From Collybiopsis luxurians FD-317 M1 (taxonomy: Eukaryota; Basidiomycota; Agaricomycetes; Agaricales; Omphalotaceae): a stretch of 64,000 nt of DNA. A model generated the notes under the pieces. That model saw only the letters and a program-made list of their open reading frames with translations. It searched no databases and was not told the DNA's origin. Numbering within the stretch: the stretch's first letter is position 1; the number at the start of each line of letters is the position of its first letter. Location: positions 1 to 64,000 of the forward strand of contig KN834876.1 of NCBI GenBank assembly GCA_000827265.1, in the 5' to 3' direction. The position numbers and the translations under genes were made by a program. Shown here piece by piece: positions 15,781-25,652 of this stretch.

Positions 15781-18700
15781 ATGCCTGGGAAGCAAAAGCG
15801 TTGCCACTGTACTCAGTTCTGTACTGCTGTTATTGGTGAAAGACAGCGCAGGCGCCATTATGCAGATTTAAATGGCATGGCACCCTATCGTGATTCAGAT
15901 TCAGAAACGGATACACCTCATGAGGCCCCTGATCATCTCACTCTTCTGGCTCAAGAGAACGAACCCAGAGATCATGACTCTTCTAGTGATAATGATTCTA
16001 TCTTTGATCACCAATCCCCTACTACTGTTGTTGACAATGACTCTTCAGAATCTGATTACGATTTTGGAAGTGATTCTGGAATTGGGAAAGATGCTAGTAG
16101 CTGGGACTCTGAGGAAGATATTGGCCAGTTCTTTGACGATTATTATCTTCGAATGCTGGATACTGAAAATCCATGGGAAAATGAGGACTTCAAGCTGCGT
16201 GAGTTTTATAGTTTCGTACCTCAATCTCATCTGTGTTAAAGCATTGAAATTTAGGGAAAGACATGCTTAACAAGTCTGACATTGATTCAATCAAGGCCTT
16301 TCATTTAACGATAGGGAATCATCTTACTCGTAAAGCATTCGAGCAGATGAGATACCTTTTTCGTAGCGATCTCAATATTGAATCAGAATGGAAGACTATC
16401 CATCGGATGCATAATTTGTCACAGATCGAGCCTCTATGGCTTGATATGTGTGTAAAGTCCTGTATCGCATATACTGGACAATATGCAGATCTTGACTCAT
16501 GTCCAGAATGTGGCGAGCTTCGGAGGGATGACCAGGGAGCCTCACGTCGACGCTTCTGCTACATATCCTTGATTCCTCGGTTTAAGGGCTTCTTCCTGAA
16601 TAAATCGCTGATTGAACTCATGCGATATCGTAGCAATTATAGCTACAGTCCAGATGCTCTCTCTGATGTCTTTGATAGTGATGGCTATAAAGCTCTTTTA
16701 CATCAGAATGTCAAGGTCGATGGCCAAACACTGCCCCATAGGTACTTTGATGGAAAGGACGATATTGCTCTAGCTTTCTGGCATGATAGTCATCAGGTTT
16801 TTCATCGAAAACAGTCCGGGCCCTCAGCCACCCCTCTGATCGTAAAAAATCTCAATCTTTCTCCTGAAATTCGGACCCATCTTGACTATCTCATTCCCCT
16901 TGGTCTTATCCCAGGAAGACCCAAGAATCTTGCATCATTTCTCCATCCATTCCAGGAAGAGCTAGTCGAGTTAGCATATGGCGTATGGGTTTTCAGTGCT
17001 GAAACAGAATCGTATACCACGCTCCGAGCATATAGCATTCAGAATGAAATGGACATGAGGGCCGCCGACAAGGTAATCAACAACACTTCAATTAACAGCT
17101 TCTCTCCTTGTCGATCCTGCTCAATCAAGGGAATTCGAGACCCTAATGCATCAGGCGGCGGCTATTATTGTCCACTTGCACACATTTCCTTTGACGAAGA
17201 TAGGAACCAGCTTTACAATGCAAATGGCCAGCCCATTGTTCGAGAATGGCCAGTGAACAACCTTCCATATCACACTCATGACAGCTTCATTGAAACCGCA
17301 GATCAAATAGCTCAAGCTACTACCAAGCGCAAGCGGAAAATAATCAGATTTCAGACAGGTATTAGGGGCCTTCCTATCTTCCACTGAGTCGAGTGCCAGC
17401 ATCATGGTTGCTCTTCACCTCATGATCTTATGCATCTTGCAGGTCATAATATTATACCCAACCTAGTCAACTTGTGGATGGGCAAGTTTAAACCTCTCAA
17501 AGGAGTCAAGGGTGACTACGAGATTCCAGAGCATATTTGGGTACAAATTGGTCATGAAACGGTGCAAGCAGTCAAGGATATCCCCGCAGAATTTGTCCGG
17601 AAGTTACCAAATATAGTGACTGAACAGTCGCAATACACTGCTGAGGCGTGGATATTCTGGTTTCTCTATTTGATGCCCATCTTACTTCAGAATCGCTTTG
17701 AAAATCCTATCTATTATGAACATGCATGTGCTCTGCGCAATATATTCCTCGCTACAATCCAGTTCACCATTACTCGGAATGACGTTGAGGCCTTGCGGAT
17801 CAATATTAACAACTGGGTCCGTGCATATGAACTGTAAGTGTAATCGAATTTTAATAATTTTTAGCTTCTAATCTATTTTTTTAGGTATTATTATCGATAT
17901 GAGAGAGAACGTCTCCCAGTCTGCACTCTCACAGTTCACGCACTTTTACATATCCCTGATGATATCCTGTGGTGTGGCCCTGCATGGATGGCATGGGTTT
18001 TCTATGGTGAAAGATTCTGTGGACATCTGCAGAATCAGGTTGGATCACGCTCCGCACCATACGCTAATCTCGCAAATCGACTCCTGTATTCAGCTTATCT
18101 CACGCAGATCATTTACCGGTATAACATTGCAGATGAGCTTACTCTTCCCAATGAGCTTGCTCAGTTAGATGAGAATGACGATGGAGATGATATCCTTTCT
18201 CACTTTGAGAAGAAGTATGAAACCTGTGAGTCGTACCATACTCACTTCATTTGATACTTGCTTAGCCTTCGAATAGATCCCATGAGCATTCTTCGATCAC
18301 CTCATAATTCTAGCTACATCCCATCTGCTGACGAATACTCGCGTATTGTTCGTTATTTTAAGCAAGTCCTAGAAACAGATGAGGCCTCGGTAAAGGCAAA
18401 TCTTCCTATTAGTGCCATTTCCGAGTCCTGGGGAAAAGTGCGCATTGGGTCCAGGGGAGATTTGATTTGGACATCATTGGTACTTGGGGAAAGACAGAAT
18501 CAGCGGAATAACAGCTTTGTCCAGGTAAGTGACCCAGCTATTATAGAATGGATTTACTGATTCGTCTTTGACAGTATGAAGTTGAGGTGCAAGTACCCAA
18601 GCCTCGCAAGAAGAAAGCACCACCAGAATTTCAGAGACAAGTTTTTTATGGCCAGCTCAATCGCATCCTTGTCTGTAACATACCCGACACACCATTCTGG

Positions 18701-18925
18701 CATCGAAACTTTCACCACACAACCAGGCTGATTGCTATCATTACTCCATGTAGCACCAAAGGGAAGGATGCGACTCGAGAATTAGTTGAATATACACACA
18801 GTACTGCAATGATAGCCACCGATCTTCAAACCATATCGGCAGTAGTTGGCAGAGTAGGAACACGAGGACGTTATGGCTTGATTGACCGCAGTGATAACAC
18901 TACTCGGACCACGTTTGTTGATTAA
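15781..18925 (+). CDS. Tnp2-family transposase, probably inactivated by one TGA
   Basis: Exons 15781-16198, 16255-17833, 17885-18225, 18277-18524 and 18575-18925 join to 979 codons. The N-terminus is Cys/acidic-rich. Core blocks match basidiomycete Tnp2 proteins: DSCPECGELR, PHRYFDGKDDIALAFWHD, LIPLGLIPGRPKN, SPCRSCSIKGIR, PHDLMHLAGHNIIPNLVNLW, TAEAWIFWFLYLMPILL, TVHALLHIPDDI and GERFCGHLQNQVGSR. A TGA at 17385-17387 interrupts the frame just before PHDLMHL. An 84-nt in-frame GT-AG segment (17359-17442) could be spliced to skip the stop, but it would delete a block that is normally coding. The protein would cut and move the surrounding element. Confidence 0.8.
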
Positions 18926-19554
18926 ATATCTACTTTGTTATAACAAACATGTATAATAAATGCAAACTGTCTACTAAATAACTGAATGCCGCAAATGGGT
19001 GTCTATCGAGGAAGGTGGAATACTAGGAGGAAGAAACATTGAATCATTCCTTGTACATATGCCAATATAAGGCTCAGATCGATTGTTCTCTTGTCTCAAA
19101 CACTTGAGTGTATCAGTATTATCTTATGAACAATGCCTACAACGCGTTCACGCGTTAGCGTGTTAGCGCTCATCCATGTGACACGTGGGAAGCAGAGTAT
19201 TTTGTTTGTTGATTGATCATTTTATCAACACCTTGTTCCCAACTACCATCTTGCCCAGACGCCCCATCTCCAGCTGCAATAACACGGTAAGCATTCAACG
19301 TTATCCCACCCACAACTCTGTTTCCCCCTCCTCTGCTCCTGCTGGATGATGCGTGTCATGCGCCGGGACCCGCGACTTGCACTTTGGGACGCGCCGGCGT
19401 ATTTCATATTGAAGTCCAGCGCTGCACGACCCCGCATGCCCCCCCCATACGTGTGCTGAGATATTCAAAGTTTGTAGGCATCCACAACCCCACGCATCGC
19501 GATCACCACCTCATTCTGCACGCACCCCAGTTTATTCCCAGTTTCCTTGGGCAA
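18926..19554. other. Spacer between transposase and dioxygenase genes
   Basis: No gene seen. A palindrome-rich patch AACGCGTTCACGCGTTAGCG near 19141-19160 is a candidate subterminal or terminal transposon sequence. The promoter of the downstream dioxygenase should lie here. Confidence 0.4.
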
Positions 19555-21278
19555 ATGCGCCGGACCACGCGATCTGGGGCTACCTTCTCGCCGTATCGTT
19601 GTGGGCCGCCCGTGCGCATCAACGTCGATGTTGCCTCGCTTCTGCAGTCGCAGTACGCCGAGCTTGACCTTGTTGGCGACGCTGATGACTCCGATGGGGA
19701 GCTGGAGCCCAATGAAATCCTGCCGGTACGTGTTTTGGCTTATATTTTTTGTCGATATCTCACCCACCTTCTCGTCCCTTACTTTCCTCACTTTCTCGTC
19801 CCTTACTTCCCTCACTTTCACTCACCCCACTGCACGGGCATCGCCCACTACACCATCCCCCCCCGGGTCTTCCTGTGCAAACTTTCCGGCAACTGCTTCA
19901 ATTCCTCCGATCTCCCAGTCACAAGTTTGCACGGCCAATGGCCCCCCGCATCAGCAAACATCTTCCGTCACATTCCCCATGCCTTCCGTTCTACCCACAA
20001 TCCATATTCCCCCACCACTCACTCCCCGCCCTGCTGACAACCCACCAGCCAAACCTCTGCCCAACTACAAAAATGCGCGGCAGAAGGACTCGCATGCGCG
20101 CCGCAAATGCAAACGAAACGCAGAATGCGTCGCAGATCCTGATGCTGATTGACTTTCACACCAGCGGCACCGTGAAAATGCATTGGCCCACCCATTGCGT
20201 GTGGATTATGATGCCGCAAATCTCCCGGTAAACTCGTCGGGGTTTGGCGGACAGCGCCAGCAGTTTGCAAAGGATCATCGTGATGCATCGACGCTGTGTG
20301 CCCAGCCAGGTTGGCGGTACCTTAAGCACATGCCGGGAGCTCCAAGCACAGCGGTGGTGGATGTCAACAGTCACCTGTTGGTGCTTGTCGCCGGTCATCC
20401 CCATGAGTTGGAGGAATGGCAAGCTGAGGTCATGCTTCCCCTGGAGAATGCGGTAAAGAGAGGTGGGGAAACAATCTCTTTTGCCAAAAAGGAGACCCAC
20501 CATGTCCGCGGTCACTTTCCAGCTCTTGCTGTTGGCGTTTCTCATGGGGGTGGTGAACAGGTTTGTCTTCCTATTCACTGCATTCACCCCAGTTCATTTC
20601 TTTCCAGCGGCCGGGAAATCGTGCTCTTTCACCCCCCGCACACCGATTTATGGACGAACTGCTCAAGTTGCCCGCTATGCAACGTGCATCTGGGTTCATG
20701 AATCGTATGTGATTTTCTTATCTAATATTTGCTCAGCCTTCCTGATCTTAAGTGTAGAAATCCTCCGAACTTATAATCCCCTCATGTATGAAGAATACCG
20801 GAGCCATCAAGATATTTTACATGCTCATGAACCCCACCTCCAACGAAATTTCTGCAATTCTATCTGGTCCTCCATGACTGTCAATTTCGGTCCACAAACT
20901 GTTACTGATCCCCATGTTGATGCACGCAATCGCCCCGACGGATGGTGTCCAATCCTTTCTGGTGGTAATTTCAACTATCGGAAGGGTGGTCAACTTGTAC
21001 TCCCAGATCTCAAACTGGTGATTGAGTTTCCTCCGGGGTGTGTGATCTTCCTTCCTTCAGCATTGCTTGTTCACTACAACTGCCCAATACAACCTGGAGA
21101 GACTCGATACTCTTTTACACAGTACACAGCCGGTGGGCTGATTCGCTGGGTCGAAAATGGTTTTCAGACACAAGATGCCATGCTTAGTAAACTTTCGGTA
21201 TCAGAGAAGAAGCAGTGGAAAGAGTCGCGTAGGTTGCGATGGTCACAAGGACTGCGATTCTTTCCAGTTATTCCATAG
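19555..21278 (+). CDS. TET/JBP-like 2OG-Fe(II) dioxygenase, with an in-frame TGA
   Basis: Exons 19555-19725, 19919-20560, 20608-20704 and 20758-21278 give 477 codons. The start MRRTTRSGA is followed by a Pro-rich and Lys/Arg-rich stretch, then LPVNSSGFGGQRQQFAKD and WQAEVMLPLENA. The catalytic barrel shows the HxD iron pair in DPHVDARNRPDGWCP (His 20913-20915), then GGQLVLPDLKLVIEFPPGC, the distal His in LLVHYNCPI, and the 2OG-binding Arg in GETRYSFTQY, ending AGGLIRWVENGF. This layout fits the large Agaricomycete TET/JBP-related group, whose known relatives oxidise modified bases in DNA. A TGA at 20150-20152 breaks exon 2 upstream of the catalytic part. It could be bypassed only by a long intron to 20164. 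The substrate of this copy is not shown by sequence. It stands beside a Tnp2 transposon. Confidence 0.8.
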
Positions 21279-22562
21279 ATACTTCATGTTTGTTTTTTGT
21301 TTTTTTTGGTGGAACCAACATTATAGCTTGCAAATCATTGTATGATACCTCTAGCTTCATGACCTTGCAACATACTATATGTAGACACTCATTGAAGATC
21401 GCGGTCAACGCGGGTGCTGCATATGGAACAAACAACAAACAGTAAATAACATCAAATATTATGCTCACTACGCCCACACCACCATGACTGCGAAAGTGTC
21501 TAGAACATTGCCCCGCCCAGGAGGCAGAAAAAAGGTTGAAAAGATGAAGAAAGGTTTGCAGTGCCCAACTGCATTGTTTATGACATTTCTAACTGGTTAC
21601 CCCGACTGTAGGTCTCCAATCCTTGCTCAAGATTAGAAAGAAGAGCCATATTTTTCGTGACGCGCAGAGAAAGGCCTCAAAGACTGGTCCGTTAACTGCA
21701 CACAATTCTAACCTTCATTTTGACAATTTGCCCCACTAGTCGAGGTGCCGGGCCATCCACAGTCAGGTTAGTTCTTCGACAGTCGACTCACCACATCAGT
21801 GCGAGGCTTGGGCTCACTAAGATCTATAGAGAGAACCAGTATGCCCTCAATCCCAATGGAGACATCTAATCAGTGGCCTTATAATGGACGCAGTCTATCT
21901 CGACAATACGCTTACGTAGATCTCAGTATACCCTTTCCAAGTTTAAAGAAGCCTTCTGGTGAACAGGCAAGAAGACTTCGCCGCCAGTATGCCTCTGCGG
22001 ATCTTCGCAAGTATTTTGCCAGCTGCAAGCAATCCAACTAGATGTTATATTCATGGTAATGTTCGAACGTATTCTCTGTTTGTCAATATCTGACGCTGCA
22101 TTAGAGAATCTGCTAGATACTCCTTGCTATTAACGATCTGTGTGCCGTGAAGTCACCCTCACTTGAAGAACGTATATATCATCCGCATCACTACTTGCTC
22201 ATACAGCTTTCGACACTTCGAATACGCTTACCAAACTTACTCTTTTTCGGAGCGCTGCTATGGTTCTTTCACTGAGCATATCCGAGTTTCACCACCATGC
22301 GAGTTACACTAATGGCCCCCAACACATTTACACCCAAGCTGAAGTTCTCGAACCTGGGTGTCTTTGGCATTCCGGTTGCAACCGCAGGCATTTAGACGAG
22401 GGTACAGAAATTGAGAAAGGGCGTAGATGGAACATGTAAAATTCTTTTGTGTATATTTTCGTCTGCACCGAAACTTGATGATGAAACTACTTTATCTTAA
22501 CAAACAGGCGTGAGCTCAATAAGTACAGACCAGCGGTCATTACTATTGTCTCTGGCCATACG
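21279..22562. other. Intergenic, no supported gene
   Basis: One short frame at 21799-22041 has two similar pieces (LSRQYAYVDL and LRRQYASADL), but I could not connect it to a family. Nothing else is coding-like. Confidence 0.35.
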
Positions 22563-22700
22563 CAATCAATATGATTGCTTGGGCCTCAAAGCAGCCAACG
22601 GTCAATTTGACTGTGTGGCCAAAAGGCAGTCATAATGATTGGTTTTGTAACCGCAGAACGTCGAATACAATCATTTTGATGGCAATTGATTCCCACAGTG
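22563..22700. repeat. Second cluster of TCA-n-TGA palindromes
   Basis: CAATCAATATGATTG (22564), GGTCAATTTGACTGT, CAGTCATAATGATTGG and CAATCATTTTGATGG recur here. They share the dyad core with the array at 8111-8307. The two clusters bracket the fragment/transposon/dioxygenase block. Confidence 0.4.
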
Positions 22701-23090
22701 TGATACAAGATGATCAGTACATGTCGGGTTCGGATAAGACGGAATAACCCACTGTAGTTTGACATGCTTACGAGACACAAAAACAGACTTTCCACGGATT
22801 TTTGCAATTTATCTCATTGATCGTTGTACATTTCAAGCAATGAGGGGGACGTATTAGTGGTCTTTTGTTATGAGGAAGTACTGGGAAGTATCATCAACAA
22901 GATACTTAGAAAAACCAACGTTAACTGACCTTTATTGTGGATGACCTTAGTGAATTACAGCCTTCAGAATGGGACTTCTCCAAGGTCCACTAGAGAAATA
23001 AATCCAGATTTTTGAACAATGAGTATGAAACGAGCCAGCATCTCGTAGAGTCGTACTGAGTAGGAGTTCTCGCCGGGATGGTTAGATAAG

Positions 23091-23117
23091 CACTTGAGGG
23101 CAGGCTTTTACGTGAAC
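23091..23117 (+). promoter_or_regulatory. Conserved upstream box of the MYND paralogues (copy 2)
   Basis: GAGGGCAGGCTTTTACGTGA matches the boxes before paralogues 1 and 3. It is preserved although the start codon downstream is lost. Confidence 0.4.
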
Positions 23118-23152
23118 AAGCCAGCTTCGGTTCAAACCAGGTTCAAACCGTC

Positions 23153-25199
23153 ATTATTCTCGAAAACCTCCGTCCAGCGACCGCCAGGGTCGGCCTCGCT
23201 TGTTATGTCTGCTTTACCCAACGCACTGCGGACAAGGGCCTCCTTCATTGTTCAAAGTGTCGTTCTGTGAGGTACTGCAGTCCAGGTTCGTTCATCAAAT
23301 CCGTCGAATATCTACCAAATGCTAATGAGGCCCTCTACAGAATGTCAGAAGGCAGGTATATTCAAGATGAGATTTTAGGCCGCGATAACCATTCATTACA
23401 GAAAGATTGGGCTGACCACAAAGCCCTGTGCAAGGCTCTTCACAAAATTGACGACGATCCTGACGCAAAAAAATTCCTACTTTACGATCTGTCCAAAGCC
23501 CCATTGCCGTCTTCAGATTTTGATCTCCTAAACGATCTCAGTTTGTCTCAGGTCGATAAGCTACAGATTGTCATTCTATCTTCGTTTAAGCCGAGTGAAC
23601 GGGATAACGTTAAAGTAGAACTTGTGTTCAATGAGCCGAGATGTTTAGCCTGGTACGCATCCATCCTCCCACATCTCTATCGATACAAATTTGGTTTAAA
23701 ACTGTCTCTTTTTAGTACTCGTACAGACAGACTCCTTCGAATGGAAACAGGCGACCCCTCCGCCACCCTGAAATCCTGCCCCGATTGTCACCTAGCTTTT
23801 TTTTGCTCAGACGAACATTGGAATGTCGTCTCTCACAAGCATACTTCAGAACCCTTCAAGTACGGATACGATGGTCTCAGTCAATGCGCTATCAACCGAA
23901 ACATTCCCGCCGACATACAACTTGCTAGCATCAAGGCCTCCGATTTCAGACCCGGCAGTGTCTTTAAAAAGATCCCAAAGAAAATCCCATTCAGAGAAAA
24001 GTGGGAGCCGCTCTTGGATGAGCCCGCTTGGGAGGCGGAGTTCTGGAAAGCGATGAGAGTTTCTGCTGGTGGTGACCGTATTCATGTCGACGCGATCCTT
24101 CGTGCTATATCCGAGGAGCTGTCTTATCCCATGACTATTCTCTACATGCTCCAGAAGTTGAATAAGGGCGAGGAGTGGACCAAAGACACTCTGAGTATTC
24201 ACGTAAGTTCTCGATAAGCCTTCCTTCAATTGTTCAGTGTAATATCGTAGCTTACGATCATTGACTACTAGCTCCTCGGTGCATCCCTTCTAAAAGAAGC
24301 CACATTCGGTGATGTGTTCGAGGAGATCCTACACCATCTACCACAGGTGAAAACGTTGAAGGTGAGATATCTACCTGATTTCTTTTACAATTTTTCTTTC
24401 CCATTCACCCACGCTGATGTATATACGGTAGCTCCTTCTATGCAACCCCGACCTGTATCAAGAATTCAAGGAAGGCGATATAGTCTGTAATCTTTGTGGG
24501 TATGTCTTATTCACCCCCGCCCCGCGATCGATTCTCATGCTAACGACTTCACAAACTCGCAGCGATTGTGAATCCCGAGGCCGTAAATTGCTGGTTGCAT
24601 TCGCACCCGAGTATGTACACCATTACTACGCTTTTATCTTCTCTCTACGCTTTTTCATCTCTACCACGTACTTACCCCACAATTTCTCACCTCGCCAAAC
24701 AGGAAATATCACGAATACGTTCAAAAGCAAAAGTCCAAATCCGGCGATGGATTTAGGAAACCGGATCTAGCGATCGCATTCAACTCTGGTATGAGCTCGT
24801 TCAGTCTCACAAAGTCATGGACGGATACGGTCGAGGTTCTGGTACATGAGAAGATTTTGACGGTGTTCACTGTGAGTGTTTTGCGTTGAATTGTTTCGTC
24901 TTCCGTTTGCACGTGTGCTCTCGTACATCCCATTCCTAATGCGCGTACCCGAAGCTGACGCCAATTATCACCTTCTTGCTTTCATTTATGCACAGTCGTA
25001 TTCGAAACTCGAAGCCGAACTTGACTATGCCATCCTTCGCCAAGAGGGCGCTGATTTGCTGCTTGGGCCGCAGAAAAACCCTTGGTCGAGTCAAGTCTTG
25101 AGTCTGGAAACTGACAAGGTTGCTGGATATAGCTCTTCGAATGGGTGGATTGCTGCTGCATTTATAGGTCAAGGCCGACCTGATGAGATAAGTCTCTGA
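23153..25199 (+). pseudogene. MYND/MSS51-like paralogue 2, start codon lost
   Basis: The body is open through nine exon equivalents: to 23285, then 23341-23351, 23402-23652, 23716-24202, 24272-24361, 24432-24499, 24563-24610, 24703-24871 and 24996-25199. It keeps CYVC, CSKC, RYCSP, ECQK, KSCPDCHLAFFC, LLLCNPDL, PDLAIAFNSG and NPWSSQVL. Where paralogue 3 has GTCACCATG, this copy has GTCATTATT, and no in-frame ATG exists back to the stop at 23087. The donor after the 11-nt exon is GCAGGT, not GT. An intron-retained frame also stays open but lacks the ECQ zinc ligand. It could be a young pseudogene or use an unseen 5' exon. The long open frame argues for recent loss. Confidence 0.7.
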
Positions 25200-25590
25200 T
25201 ACGGCACCCCAAGGAGGGTTTTTGCGCACGTATGTCCGTGTTTTTTTGTTTTCTTGAAACCGCCGTCAGAAGCGAAGATGATAGCTACTGAATAGATAGC
25301 AAAGATAGACAAGTATTAAGTTAGAGAATGTATATAAAGTACGTATACGTCGATGTTCATTGCGAACTCTCGGAGTTGGAGTCCTAATTTGGCATTGATA
25401 AAGGTCGCTTTGACCGCCAATTGCCGAGTAAGCCCTTGAACTCACCTTAAGGCTCTCAGCTGCCTTTCTCGCTCAATGTATCGCGCTCAAAACTTACACT
25501 GCATACGCGCATTGCGCTAAGGTATGGGATTTGGCAGAGCTCACCGTAAACGTAGAGCAGAGACCACTGGGAAAATTAGATAAGCACTCG

Positions 25591-25619
25591 AGTACTTAAG
25601 GGCAGGTCTTTACGTGAAC
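25591..25619 (+). promoter_or_regulatory. Conserved upstream box of the MYND paralogues (copy 3)
   Basis: CTTAAGGGCAGGTCTTTACG followed by TGAAC. Copies 2 and 3 also share TTAGATAAGCAC just upstream. Confidence 0.45.
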
Positions 25620-25652
25620 AAGTGGCTCGAGCCTCGGATTCAAACCGTCACC

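Larger units (their letters stand above)
11520..18925. mobile_element. Tnp2-type (CACTA/En-Spm-like) DNA transposon
   Basis: Two divergent genes start 136 bp apart: a Tnp2-family transposase (+) and a long charged partner (-). This two-gene arrangement fits CACTA-like elements. Terminal inverted repeats and target duplications were not identified, so the true limits may be wider on both sides. Confidence 0.6.

Noticed and set aside
15781..18925. KDZ or Plavaka-type transposase
   Set aside because: The conserved blocks (IPGRPKN, PCRSCSIKGI, DLMHL...NLVNLW, GERFCG) match Tnp2 proteins. Cys and core motifs that I know from KDZ or Plavaka proteins are not visible.
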